NCBI RefSeq assembly: GCF_000347635.1 | Contig: NC_020514.1 | Coordinates: forward strand, 1,550,001 to 1,614,000 | Length of the DNA stretch: 64,000 nucleotides | Source of the DNA: Paraglaciecola psychrophila 170 | GTDB taxonomy: Bacteria > Pseudomonadota > Gammaproteobacteria > Enterobacterales > Alteromonadaceae | Direction: 5' to 3' | Shown here: positions 10,039-17,834 of the stretch, piece by piece | How the letters are laid out: the number at the start of each line of letters is the position of its first letter | How positions within the stretch are numbered: position 1 is the stretch's first letter | The notes under the pieces: generated by a model | The model's database searches: none | Seen by the model: only the letters and a program-made list of their open reading frames with translations | Told to the model about the DNA's origin: nothing | Translations under genes and position numbers: made by a program

Positions 10039-10406
10039 TCAACATAGGATTGATATGCACTATCACCCCAAGCAATAAGCTCGTTGTTCTCAAAAAATAG
10101 TGCGGTGCATTCGTCTTCTGTGGTGATTCCGTCGGCTTGTCTGTGCTGAGTACGATAAAACATCACTTGTAGTTCTTTATCATCGTTGCGTTTAGCTTCG
10201 GTTATATCTGGGCTACCTAACAACTCTATTACCTGTTTTTTCTGAAGTCCTAATTCTAGCTTAGATATCTGAATTTTATTGTATTCTTCACGGTCTTTCC
10301 AGTCCATATCTTTGGGCGTATCTGGGTAAAATGTAATGACTGCCATAACAAAAGCAGCGTACAAACCAACACCAATACCTATTCTTTTAACTACTTTTTT
10401 GTTCAT
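10032..10406 (-). CDS. DUF3192 domain protein, membrane-anchored
   Basis: A 124-residue protein with one N-terminal transmembrane segment (IGIGVGLYAAFVMAVITFY) and a soluble C-terminal domain. The C-terminal half matches the DUF3192 family, with FYRTQHRQADGITTEDECT followed by a short strand and WGDSAY. A second member with the same FYRTQ...GVTTKNECTPL...GWGESAY pattern lies at 14036-14404. The fold resembles the small SmpA/OmlA-like domain (GLQKKQVIELLGSPD resembles its G..K..V...LG.P motif), so a cell-envelope role is possible, but no function is known. It overlaps the start of the degraded HDOD gene by 7 bases. Confidence 0.75.
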   Translation of the reverse strand: MNKKVVKRIGIGVGLYAAFVMAVITFYPDTPKDMDWKDREEYNKIQISKLELGLQKKQVIELLGSPDITEAKRNDDKELQVMFYRTQHRQADGITTEDECTALFFENNELIAWGDSAYQSYVDG

Positions 10407-10588
10407 GTGCTTCTTTCTAATGTTTTACCAATCTAATCATATAAAAATAATTGATTGATTACAGCGAGTTGAACCTATATTTTCGTTAACCCAGCGTAAT
10501 ACATTTATTACGCTCGGATCTAGATAATTATTAACTAAATTTATTCGTTAATCGACGTTGATTTTACTGACTATGCTTTATGTTTTCA

Positions 10589-11953
10589 CTATTCAGTGAT
10601 TTGATAGCAGGGCATATATTTGCTTCCAGGAAGTTTCATTCTTTGTTGTTCAACAAAAGACTCTAACAAAGCGTCCATCATTTGCATTAATTTTGGATCG
10701 CCTTTCAGTTGAAAAGGACCGTGTTCTTTTATCAAAGCCACACCCTCTGACTTTACATTCCCCGCGACTATTCCAGAGAATACTTGTCTTAATGCTGCTG
10801 CAAGTTCAGTTTTAGGTTGGTCAAAATGTAAATTTAGCTGTGCCATGCTGCTATGATTCGGCATAAAAGGGCTCTGAAATTCGGCCGCTATTTTTAGGGA
10901 CCAATTAAAATCATATGAATCGCCAGTTTGTTTGCGATAGTCTCTGACTAGACTTTGTTTTTGCTTGATTATTCGCGCCACTTTTGCCGCATCGCCTACT
11001 ACTATTTCATATAGCTTCTGTGCTTCAGGACCCAAAGCCTCACCAATAAAATAATCGATGGATTCAAAGTAGGCTTTACTTTGTTCTGGTCCGGTGAGAA
11101 TGATAGGCAATACTTGTTCTTTGTTTTTGTTGTCTAACATAATGCCAATTAGATACAGTAATTCTTCTGCCGTGCCTGCTCCTCCTGGAAAGATAACGAT
11201 CGCATGCGATAAGCGAATAAAAGCTTCTAAGCGTTTTTCGATATCTGGCATTATTACCAGTTCATTTACTATCGCATTAGGTGGTTCGGCGGCAATGATC
11301 CCTGGCTCGGTTAAGCCTAAGTAACGGCCATTTTTATAACGTTGTTTGGCATGTCCGATGGTGGCACCTTTCATTGGACCTTTCATTGCTCCAGGGCCAC
11401 AGCCAGTGCAGATGTTGAGTTCTCTCAAGCCAAGCTGATAGCCAACTTCTTTTGTATATTTGTATTCAACAGTACCGATTGAGTGCCCACCCCAACAGAC
11501 CACCATATTTAATTCTGCAGTGTTTTTTATGGTTTGTGCGTGGCGCAACATGTCAAATACACTATGTGTAATGTAATCAGCATCAGGTGTCACTCGTAAA
11601 GCTTGGGCTGAATACTTCGCACCCATATGCAGTAAATCACGCAGCACAGAAAAGATGTGTTCATGCACCCCTTTTATTAACTTGCCATCCACAAATGCAT
11701 GAGGGGGAGGGTTAACCAGCTCTACTTTTACGCCTCTCTCTCGGCTGAGTAAGTTGACTGCAAAATCGTGATGTGGGGAGAATATATTGTCAGAATTATC
11801 TATTTCAGCACCGCTATACAAAACAGCTAAACAGCAGTTTCGAAACAATTTGTATAAGTCTTTATCTGTAGATTCGCTAAGTAAGTTAACTTCTAGGTGA
11901 GACAATTGGCTCATTGCGCCCATAGGATTAAGTTGAATTTTGTGCATAACCAC
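10589..11953 (-). CDS. ppnN: pyrimidine/purine nucleotide 5'-monophosphate nucleosidase PpnN
   Basis: Hydrolyses nucleoside 5'-monophosphates to base plus ribose-5-phosphate; in E. coli (YgdH) it is stimulated by (p)ppGpp. The 454-residue length equals the E. coli enzyme. The LOG/lysine-decarboxylase-like core shows GGHSIG near residue 155, GCGPGAMKGPMKGA, and PGGAGTAEELLYL, the PGGxGTxxE nucleotide-binding motif. The N-terminal RERGVKVELVNPPPHAFVDG stretch is the PpnN-specific domain. The gene is followed downstream by a long AT-rich stretch and preceded by queF, as in enterobacteria. Confidence 0.93.
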   Translation of the reverse strand: MVMHKIQLNPMGAMSQLSHLEVNLLSESTDKDLYKLFRNCCLAVLYSGAEIDNSDNIFSPHHDFAVNLLSRERGVKVELVNPPPHAFVDGKLIKGVHEHIFSVLRDLLHMGAKYSAQALRVTPDADYITHSVFDMLRHAQTIKNTAELNMVVCWGGHSIGTVEYKYTKEVGYQLGLRELNICTGCGPGAMKGPMKGATIGHAKQRYKNGRYLGLTEPGIIAAEPPNAIVNELVIMPDIEKRLEAFIRLSHAIVIFPGGAGTAEELLYLIGIMLDNKNKEQVLPIILTGPEQSKAYFESIDYFIGEALGPEAQKLYEIVVGDAAKVARIIKQKQSLVRDYRKQTGDSYDFNWSLKIAAEFQSPFMPNHSSMAQLNLHFDQPKTELAAALRQVFSGIVAGNVKSEGVALIKEHGPFQLKGDPKLMQMMDALLESFVEQQRMKLPGSKYMPCYQITE

Positions 11954-11991
11954 CTAAATTTATTGAGTTATTTTTGAAAATATAATTCGCT

Positions 11992-12837
11992 TTATTGTCT
12001 TGCCAGTCTAACTTCTGGATATATTTGTTCGAAGTTACTCCTAAACGGATTAATATCGAGGCCTCCACGTCGGGTATATCTGGCGTAGACGCTTAACTTA
12101 TTGGGTTTACAATGAGCCATAATGTCACAAAATATACGTTCCACACATTGTTCATGAAATTCATTATGTTGTCTAAACGATATAAGGTATCGCAATAACC
12201 CTTCGTGGTTTATTTGTTGGCCTTGATAACGAACAAAAACACTGCCCCAATCTGGTTGATTGGTTATCAGACAATTTGATTTAAGCAAATCACTGGTGAG
12301 ACTTTCTTCAACCTGTTCACCGCTGGCATGTAAAATAGAGGGGGCAAGTTGATAGTCTTTTACTTCAATATCCTGATCGTCGATAGACACCGCATCGAAG
12401 CTAGAAATTTGCATGTGGGCAAATTCTGCTGGTTTGAATAGCATCACCTTGACCTTCTCTCCCGCGCAATGAGATAAGTCTGCTGTTAAGGTTTCGACAA
12501 CAGATTCAATGCAGTCAAAATGGCTTTGATTAAAACTATTTAAATATAATTTAAATGACTTTGACTCGATTAAATTTGGCGACGAGACCGGCACTTCACA
12601 GCGCATAATGGCTACAAGAGGTTTACCTTTGGAATTTAACCAAGATAATTCATAGCCATTCCATCGATCAGTTCCAGAGAAAGGCAGTTCAGCCGTCAAA
12701 TTTAGCTCGACTCTGTTCATACTTCTAGGAACCGCTTGCAGTAAGTCTGGGGCGTATATTTCTCTGTACTCAGTCGCTTTGCCTAAACTTAATCCAGCAA
12801 GCATAGTGTGTTTATCAATTTTTTCGCTCACATTCAC
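11992..12837 (-). CDS. queF: NADPH-dependent 7-cyano-7-deazaguanine (preQ0) reductase
   Basis: Reduces the nitrile of preQ0 to the amine preQ1 in queuosine biosynthesis. The 281-residue length is that of the long (E. coli-type) QueF with two T-fold halves. Visible features are the active-site cysteine region [18 protein letters not shown] and the C-terminal [10 protein letters not shown] motif (E/H substrate contacts). queC and queE, which act earlier in the same pathway, are at 60-61.5 kb. The gene is divergent from syd across 131 bases and sits 38 bases upstream of ppnN on the same strand. Confidence 0.96.
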   Translation of the reverse strand: MNVSEKIDKHTMLAGLSLGKATEYREIYAPDLLQAVPRSMNRVELNLTAELPFSGTDRWNGYELSWLNSKGKPLVAIMRCEVPVSSPNLIESKSFKLYLNSFNQSHFDCIESVVETLTADLSHCAGEKVKVMLFKPAEFAHMQISSFDAVSIDDQDIEVKDYQLAPSILHASGEQVEESLTSDLLKSNCLITNQPDWGSVFVRYQGQQINHEGLLRYLISFRQHNEFHEQCVERIFCDIMAHCKPNKLSVYARYTRRGGLDINPFRSNFEQIYPEVRLARQ

Positions 12838-12968
12838 TCTTTATTGTTATGCCTACTCTCATTACAATTATTCTACCTCATGACTGCTTTCGTCAAAACC
12901 TCAGATATCATTTTTTCAAAATAATGTTAAATTAGCCGGCTAAATGGTGTCGTCACAAGAGAATGTTA

Positions 12969-13526
12969 ATGAGTGAACAAGTAACCGCTGCGTTAGGCGA
13001 ATTTGTCAAAAAGTATTTGATTGCAGCTAAAAAACATCCAGAAATGTTAATGGCCGAGTATGACAACGAATGGCCATCAGACTGCTATACAGCTTCAGGC
13101 AATACCGGTGATAGCGTTACTTGGCAGCCTGTTAAACGTTCTGGGGAAATTAACTTCAATGATTTAGAAAATGCTTTAGATATGAAGATCCATCAAGATG
13201 TTATCAGCTTTTATTCTGCATATTGGAGCGATAATTTAAGTGCTGAAACCAACAAAGGTTATTTGCAACTGCTGCAGCCATGGAATCAGCACGATTTTGA
13301 ACGATTACAGCAAAACTTAGTTGGACACATACTAATGAAAAGAAGGTTGAAGCAGCCTGAAACACTTTTTGTTGCGTTAACGGATGAAGACGATTTCATC
13401 CTAACAGTGGATAACTCCAGTGGCGAAGTAATGCTTGAGCAAGTCGGTCTATTGCCAAAAGAAGTGGTCGCAGCAAATTTAGCAGACTTCATTCATTCTT
13501 TACAGCCATGTGTTACCAAGACTTAA
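12969..13526 (+). CDS. syd: Syd, SecY-interacting protein
   Basis: Syd is a small acidic cytosolic protein bound to the inner face of SecY in the Sec translocon, with a quality-control or regulatory role. The 185-residue product has family features including FVKKYLIAAKKHPEMLMAEYD near the N-terminus, WQPVKR, the IHQDVISFYSAYWSDNL segment, and the C-terminal VALTDEDDFILTVDNSSGEV. ATG at 12969 is chosen as the usual family start (MSEQ); the ATG two codons upstream is an alternative. Position next to queF and ppnN is the conserved gammaproteobacterial order. Confidence 0.93.
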   Translation: MSEQVTAALGEFVKKYLIAAKKHPEMLMAEYDNEWPSDCYTASGNTGDSVTWQPVKRSGEINFNDLENALDMKIHQDVISFYSAYWSDNLSAETNKGYLQLLQPWNQHDFERLQQNLVGHILMKRRLKQPETLFVALTDEDDFILTVDNSSGEVMLEQVGLLPKEVVAANLADFIHSLQPCVTKT

Positions 13527-13547
13527 AGGCTCTTTTTACTTGGCATT

Positions 13548-13832
13548 TTAATCCGCCAATTTTTTTAGCTGCTGCATAATGATCGCTACCTGAGTTTCCA
13601 ACTGGGTGACGCGTTGTTGTAATGACTGGTTGGTTGCTGACGCCGTAGTAATTTGTTTGTTGTGGATTTTTGGGCGTCCGTTAGGGTTAGACTTCCAATG
13701 TTGTAAACCTTTCACCACTTCGGGAATGGCCAGGGGATGCTGAGCTAAATTCCTGATTAAGGCGATGGAAGGCGTTTTACCCTGCTCAGAAATGTCAAAA
13801 CACAGATTGATAATGTAGTCGATATTACTCAT
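13548..13832 (-). CDS. small hypothetical protein, possible KfrA-N-like DNA-binding head plus coiled coil
   Basis: A 94-residue cytosolic protein. Residues 1-50 (YIINLCFDISEQGKTPSIAL ... VVKGLQHWKSNP) have the helix pattern and charge layout seen in KfrA-N-like DNA-binding heads (short helices, then GLQxWK). Residues 70-94 (LQQRVTQLETQVAIIMQQLKKL) form a heptad-patterned coiled coil. ATG at 13832 is chosen; a TTG four codons upstream is possible. It is convergent with syd, with a 21-base gap. The DNA-binding idea is a weak inference. Confidence 0.55.
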   Translation of the reverse strand: MSNIDYIINLCFDISEQGKTPSIALIRNLAQHPLAIPEVVKGLQHWKSNPNGRPKIHNKQITTASATNQSLQQRVTQLETQVAIIMQQLKKLAD

Positions 13833-14035
13833 TTTGTTGGTCAAAACTCCTAAAAACTTATCTAAAGCACTAATTCATTTTAGCTACTTGTTGTTGTAAT
13901 CGCTATATATTTATAGAAAACAGAAGCTTAGCTTATTTTCCCCTTTGGCCCCAATATTGAATACTCAATGTCAAATTGACTACTTTAGTCATTTATAGAC
14001 AAGTTACCCAAAATAAAAATATTAAGGAATTATCA

Positions 14036-14404
14036 ATGAACAAGTTAGCAGTGGCCGCATTATTGGGATTATCACTAGGATTGAGTGGGTGTGTTATTTC
14101 TGTCGATGGTGATGGCAAATATGGTCACCATTCTGACTGGAAAGATAAAGAGCATAAAAACCGTAAATATATTTCACGATTACACCAAGGTACCGGTTAT
14201 GAAGAAATTTTAAATCGTATGGGCATCGCAGATTTTAATGAGCTTCATTCAAAAGGAGATGATACTTATCAGGTGTTATACTTCCGAACACAGCGTATCG
14301 ATGAAGATGGCGTTACTACAAAAAACGAATGTACACCTCTGGTGTTTAAAAATAGCGTACTGGTAGGTTGGGGCGAAAGCGCCTATGACGCGATCAGTGA
14401 TTAG
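14036..14404 (+). CDS. DUF3192 domain lipoprotein
   Basis: A 122-residue predicted lipoprotein: signal peptide MNKLAVAALLGLSLGLSGC with lipobox LSGC, then a short polar linker and a DUF3192 domain (YFRTQRIDEDGVTTKNECTP, followed by WGESAY). It is a paralogue of the protein at 10032-10406 but anchored by lipid instead of a transmembrane helix. ATG at 14036 has AAGGAA in front and begins the signal peptide; the frame is open further upstream but without support. Function unknown, probably envelope. Confidence 0.8.
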   Translation: MNKLAVAALLGLSLGLSGCVISVDGDGKYGHHSDWKDKEHKNRKYISRLHQGTGYEEILNRMGIADFNELHSKGDDTYQVLYFRTQRIDEDGVTTKNECTPLVFKNSVLVGWGESAYDAISD

Positions 14405-14409
14405 TTATT

Positions 14410-14438
14410 GTGGCTCATTGATGACTTCAGTGAGCCAC
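14410..14438 (+). terminator. weak hairpin after the DUF3192 lipoprotein gene
   Basis: GTGGCTCA and TGAGCCAC pair as an 8-bp stem with a 13-base loop, just after the stop codon. There is only a loose T-rich tail, so termination is uncertain. Confidence 0.45.
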
Positions 14439-14566
14439 TGACTGTGATTTACTTTCTAGCGAAAAAATATGTTTTTTCAAGAATTAACTTCTTGAAATGC
14501 AACAAACTATTAACAAGTTAACATCCATAGGGTAGAGTGTTAAAAAAATAATAGGTGTGGGTCACG

Positions 14567-15227
14567 ATGGAATTGCAAGAAGAACAATTGGCAGACTTGG
14601 ATAACATAAAAGCGGTTTATTTAGCAGCTGAAGATTTAAAAATTGCCGCATCGATATTGTATGTTGCTTATCGTGACGACCCGTTATTTGTCGATATATT
14701 TCAATATGAGAAGGAGGGGTATGAGTCCCGTCTGCGTTCAGCTATAAGGGAAGAGTTAAACGCCTTTTGGGCAGCTAAGCAGCCTATGATTGGTTTGTTT
14801 GATGATGATCGCCTAGTTGCCGTTGCTTGCTTAGTGAGTCCTGATGCGGCATTAGGACCTAACAGATTTTGGCATTGGCGCTTGAAGATGCTTTTGACTG
14901 CGGGCTATTTTGGTACTAAACAAATGGTTGATAAGGAAATTAGGGTCCGCGAACGCGTTCCCGCTGAGTACTTTCACATGTTGTCCTTAATTGGTGTACA
15001 CCCGGATCAACAAGATCATGGGTTAGGTCATGTATTAATGAGCGCAATCGAAGGTATTATGCTTGAAGACCCTAAGAGTGAGGGAATTAGTATGTTTGTA
15101 ACATTGCCTAAATGTTTATCTTTTTTTGTAAGACGGAAATTACAATTTAGTAGAAGAACTAGAAGTGGGCCATATTAAAGGGCATCTTATGTTCCGGTCT
15201 CGCGAAACTCAATTAAACAGGCTGTAA
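14567..15227 (+). pseudogene. GNAT-family N-acetyltransferase with a one-base frameshift
   Basis: The product reads as a GNAT acetyltransferase of about 220 residues. The acetyl-CoA-binding region is visible (HMLSLIGVHPDQQDHGLGHVLM, with the Q-x-x-G-x-G/A-like loop QDHGLG). In the frame from ATG 14567 the C-terminus turns to nonsense after TLPKCLSFF and stops at 15178. Shifting by one base near 15128-15131 restores a coherent tail, DGNYNLVEELEVGHIKGHLM to QLNRL, with a stop at 15225-15227. The most economical explanation is one extra base (T15129 or an A at 15130-15131). The enzyme may still fold partly without its last strand. Substrate unknown. The gene could be intact if the extra base is a sequencing error. 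Confidence 0.72.
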
Positions 15228-15244
15228 GCATATCACCCTCTGCG

Positions 15245-15262
15245 TGTAAGAGATTTCGTACA
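15245..15262 (+). promoter_or_regulatory. UvrY/GacA-type upstream activating sequence
   Basis: TGTAAGAGATTTCGTACA matches the TGTAAG-N6-CTTACA inverted repeat bound by GacA/UvrY response regulators with a single mismatch (CGTACA for CTTACA). It lies about 180 bases before the predicted 5' end of the CsrB-like RNA. A further TGTAAG half-site occurs at 15223-15228. Confidence 0.7.
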
Positions 15263-15417
15263 AAGATGTAAGTGAAGTCGTCAATTACCATTGCTATTAT
15301 ACGTACATTAATTTTAACCTTATGTTTTATAACGTATAAATATTTTTATCTCATTATTATTCAATACATATTTTTATTTTATTGCCTTCCTCCCCTCGCA
15401 AACACTTTTAGTTCATC

Positions 15418-15423
15418 TATATT
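15418..15423 (+). promoter_or_regulatory. candidate -10 element of the CsrB-like RNA gene
   Basis: TATATT precedes the proposed start G at about 15431 (GTCACAAGGA, similar in layout to the GTCGACAGGGA start of E. coli CsrB). No good -35 hexamer is seen, as is common for promoters that need an activator. Confidence 0.5.
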
Positions 15424-15528
15424 ATTAATTGTCACAAGGAAACACGACGAGTCAGGATGACATCAAGGATGAATCTGGACATCTTCAGGATTGAGGCAAA
15501 TGCGACAAGGTTGTTGCATTAAAAGGAT

Positions 15529-15780
15529 AGGAACTCAGGATGAGTGCTTTGCAAGGACGTGAGGCTTAAGGATAGGAACACAATGGACGGTGCCTCGTAA
15601 AGGATAATAGATACGAGGTAAAGGACAGGAACTCAGGATGAGTGCTTTGCAAGGACGTAAGGCTTAAGGATAGGAACACAATGGACGGTGCCTCGTAAAG
15701 GATACGAGATACGGGACAGGAACTCAGGATGAGCGCTTTGCAAGGAAGTAAAGCTTATGGACTAGGAACACAGTGATGTG
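15529..15780 (+). repeat. three tandem repeats within the CsrB-like RNA
   Basis: Unit 1 spans 15529-15626, unit 2 spans 15627-15717, and a more diverged, shorter unit 3 spans 15718-15780. Each starts AGGAACTCAGGATGAG and continues through CTTTGCAAGGA, a CTTAAGGATAGGAACACA-like stretch and ATGGACGGTGCCTCG (lost in unit 3). Units 1 and 2 are nearly identical apart from a 7-base length difference near their ends. The repeats multiply CsrA-binding hairpins. Confidence 0.9.
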
Positions 15781-15987
15781 AGACTTGCAAAGGACCAGTA
15801 AGTTAAAGGAATATGGATACACCAGAAAGGTGCCCCATTTGGACAAGTGGGATAAATGGATAAAGGACACACTCAGGATGAGTGGCTCATCGGGATGATT
15901 GAGATTGGAGGGAAAGGGCGTAATATGGACATTTTCAGGATAGATTTTGCAACGGACAGCAGAGAGGGACCCTCAAAATTCTTTAAG

Positions 15988-16022
15988 GGCGTGGCTTGAA
16001 ATATTTCAGGTCACGCCTTTTT
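15988..16022 (+). terminator. rho-independent terminator of the CsrB-like RNA
   Basis: A long imperfect stem starting GGCGTGGCTTGAAA and closing TTTCAGGTCACGCC, with two G-U positions, is followed by TTTTT. It marks the 3' end of the GGA-rich RNA. Confidence 0.88.
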
Positions 16023-16090
16023 CATTTCTGCTTCCATATCTTCCTTCCAACCCCAATAGTACTGACCTTCACACACTCAAATTATTCAAA

Positions 16091-16396
16091 TTATTCAACT
16101 CGATAAGCCGGTGTATCGATACTTTGTACTTTTAGACCAATCATCTTCACTTCACCTTGGCAGCTATCTTCGCCATTACCCGAAAACTCAAAAACAAAGT
16201 CACTGTGAAAATCAAGTTTACCTCGATAACTTCCGATGCGTGTTTTTACTCTTGCGGCGCTAATAAGCTGCAACTGTTGTCTTTCACAGTAAGCATCCAA
16301 CTGGGTTTTTAGAGCTTCTGAAATTGCTCGAAAACGCCAAAACATTGCTGCCAGCAAACATATGCCAATAAGTAAGATTAAATCAAATAGGTTCAT
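16091..16396 (-). CDS. DUF3301 domain protein
   Basis: A 101-residue protein with one N-terminal transmembrane segment (LFDLILLIGICLLAAMFW) followed by a helix and a small beta-rich domain (RVKTRIGSYRGKLDFHSDFVFEFS). This matches the DUF3301 family found in Alteromonadales and Vibrionales, usually next to DUF3549 as here. The start overlaps the DUF3549 stop by 4 bases (ATGA), so the two are translationally coupled. Function unknown. Confidence 0.8.
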   Translation of the reverse strand: MNLFDLILLIGICLLAAMFWRFRAISEALKTQLDAYCERQQLQLISAARVKTRIGSYRGKLDFHSDFVFEFSGNGEDSCQGEVKMIGLKVQSIDTPAYRVE

Positions 16397-17418
16397 GGTG
16401 TATTTTGCCCAAATAGCTGAGCAATAGCCTGAGTGAGCTGTGGGCTCTTTTCAGGCCAGCGTAAAACTCCTAACATGGCTTCCCTTATTTCTGGTATTTG
16501 TGCTAAGTCAGAATACAAGCCAATAAATGTGTCGTCTTCGCAAACAGCTAACAGTTCGACATAAATGGTGAGCGTTGTTGATTCTTTTAGATATTGCCAG
16601 TGTCTTGCTGCAATTAGCATGAGCACGGCACTCGTGCGCCCATGTGCAGAATCGAGTAATGAGGATATAAACGAGCTAACGTGTGTCTTAGCTTGGCTTT
16701 GACACAGACCTCGAAGCACACTGTGTAGTCTTTTTTCATCCTTTATATCTTGTTGGTACCAATTTATTAGTAAAGCACTAATATCTTCGTCTATCTGATG
16801 ATTCTCTAAGGATGCACACAATGCATACTGCATGTCTGGGGCGAGAGTTGAAAATTGCTTTAACAGCAAACGTTTACCCTTGTGTTGTGGCAAAGACGCT
16901 GTGAAGTCGGATATGCCTTGCAGAGGTACAGCTCGCCAATCGTGGCGTTCAGGCTCTGTCAAATATTGCTCCGCTAAATTTAAGTGCTCGGATAGAGGCA
17001 TTTCTAATTCAATCCGACTAATACTATTAAAATCAGCCAGTTGTTGCTGGTTAGGAACAAAAGTAAAAGGGTTTTCAGGTAGTTGATTATTTATATTATT
17101 TTGCTTGTCTAGGGTTTGCCCCAAAGCTTCTATTACTGTCTGCAAAAACTGTTGTCTTGCCGCACCGATTACCAACCCTTGCTCATCTATGGGTAATTTC
17201 ACAAACCAAATATAGCGCTCGTTACTCATTTTGTTATTAAAAAAGACAATACCAAACCAAGCATGCTGCTGCCTAGGATAAGGAGCTGGCACGGTAGCAC
17301 TTTCAATGTCTAAAAAAAGTTGCGATGCAAGCGGCCTGATACCGCGAGCAATATCGAAAACTCGATAATCGGTGCCAGCTTGGAGTAAAAATTCGCTGAT
17401 AGTATTGATCTGACTCAT
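16393..17418 (-). CDS. DUF3549 domain protein
   Basis: A 341-residue cytosolic protein with no signal peptide or membrane segment. It fits the DUF3549 family by its start (ISEFLLQAGTDYRVFDIARG), the AWFGIVFF strand and helical repeats in the second half, and by its pairing with DUF3301. ATG at 17418 (MSQINTISEF) is chosen over the ATG eight codons upstream as the usual family start. It is divergent from yqcC, in the same neighbourhood as in related gammaproteobacteria. No function is established. Confidence 0.8.
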   Translation of the reverse strand: MSQINTISEFLLQAGTDYRVFDIARGIRPLASQLFLDIESATVPAPYPRQQHAWFGIVFFNNKMSNERYIWFVKLPIDEQGLVIGAARQQFLQTVIEALGQTLDKQNNINNQLPENPFTFVPNQQQLADFNSISRIELEMPLSEHLNLAEQYLTEPERHDWRAVPLQGISDFTASLPQHKGKRLLLKQFSTLAPDMQYALCASLENHQIDEDISALLINWYQQDIKDEKRLHSVLRGLCQSQAKTHVSSFISSLLDSAHGRTSAVLMLIAARHWQYLKESTTLTIYVELLAVCEDDTFIGLYSDLAQIPEIREAMLGVLRWPEKSPQLTQAIAQLFGQNTP

Positions 17419-17509
17419 GTTATTATTACGTACATTAGACACTTACTTAAGTATTAATTGTTTAGAAAATAAACGTATTGGTCATTTTCATGGGAAGTAG
17501 CTGTTGATC

Positions 17510-17833
17510 ATGACACGTAGTCATAAAGAAGTCGAAATTCTGATTCTAAAACTAGAACAAAGTCTACGTGAGGCGATGTTATGGTCGAGCTTTGCGCCAT
17601 CAGTTGAAGCCCTTCAAAGTAAGCTACCTTTCGCTTTAGATACTATGTTATTCGAGCAGTGGTTGCAGTTTGTTTTTATTCCAAAAATGACTGAAATTGT
17701 AAATACTCAAGGTATATTGCCACAAAACATGCATTTGTTGCCAATGGCAGAACAATGCTTTGGTGCTGCGGACAATCAGTCTGCTCATATGCAAGTGATT
17801 AAACAAATTGATCTGATTTTTGCCATTTCATAA
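17510..17833 (+). CDS. yqcC: YqcC family protein (DUF446)
   Basis: A 107-residue helical cytosolic protein of the YqcC/DUF446 family. Typical pieces are LEQSLREAMLWSS, PFALDTMLFEQWLQFVFIPKM and LLPMAEQCFG. In E. coli yqcC, truC and yqcA form an operon next to csrB and syd, and the same order is found here. ATG at 17510 is preferred to a TTG two codons upstream. Its stop is one base from the truC start. Confidence 0.92.
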   Translation: MTRSHKEVEILILKLEQSLREAMLWSSFAPSVEALQSKLPFALDTMLFEQWLQFVFIPKMTEIVNTQGILPQNMHLLPMAEQCFGAADNQSAHMQVIKQIDLIFAIS

Positions 17834-17834
17834 C

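Larger units (their letters stand above)
15228..15430. other. upstream regulatory region of the CsrB-like RNA
   Basis: This strongly AT-rich stretch has no coding frame of substance. It holds a UvrY/GacA-like box (15245-15262) about 180 bases before the inferred transcription start, and a -10-like hexamer at 15418-15423. The spacing is what is known for GacA/UvrY-activated csr/rsm RNA genes, where the activator binds far upstream. Confidence 0.6.
15431..16022 (+). ncRNA. csrB: CsrB-family CsrA-sequestering small RNA
   Basis: CsrB RNAs bind and titrate the translational regulator CsrA through many GGA motifs held in hairpin loops. I count about 42 GGA triplets in roughly 560 bases here, mostly as AGGA or ATGGA, far above chance. 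Several sit in ideal hairpins: ACTCAGGATGAGT (a 5-bp stem closing a GGA loop) occurs at 15533, 15631 and 15871, with a one-base variant at 15722. No long open frame covers the stretch. It ends in a strong rho-independent terminator (15988-16022), and an upstream UvrY/GacA box is present. It lies between syd and yqcC, as csrB does in E. coli. At about 590 nt it is longer than typical CsrB (about 350-450 nt), owing to internal repeats. The exact 5' end is inferred. Confidence 0.9.

Noticed and set aside
15272..15460. 62-codon frame in the CsrB upstream region
   Set aside because: It lies in the AT-rich promoter region and the start of the RNA, has no ribosome site and its composition follows the poly-T tracts.
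15440..15960. Direct repeats as a CRISPR array
   Set aside because: Repeat units are about 91-98 bases and contiguous, with no alternating unique spacers of constant length, and GGA hairpins explain them better.
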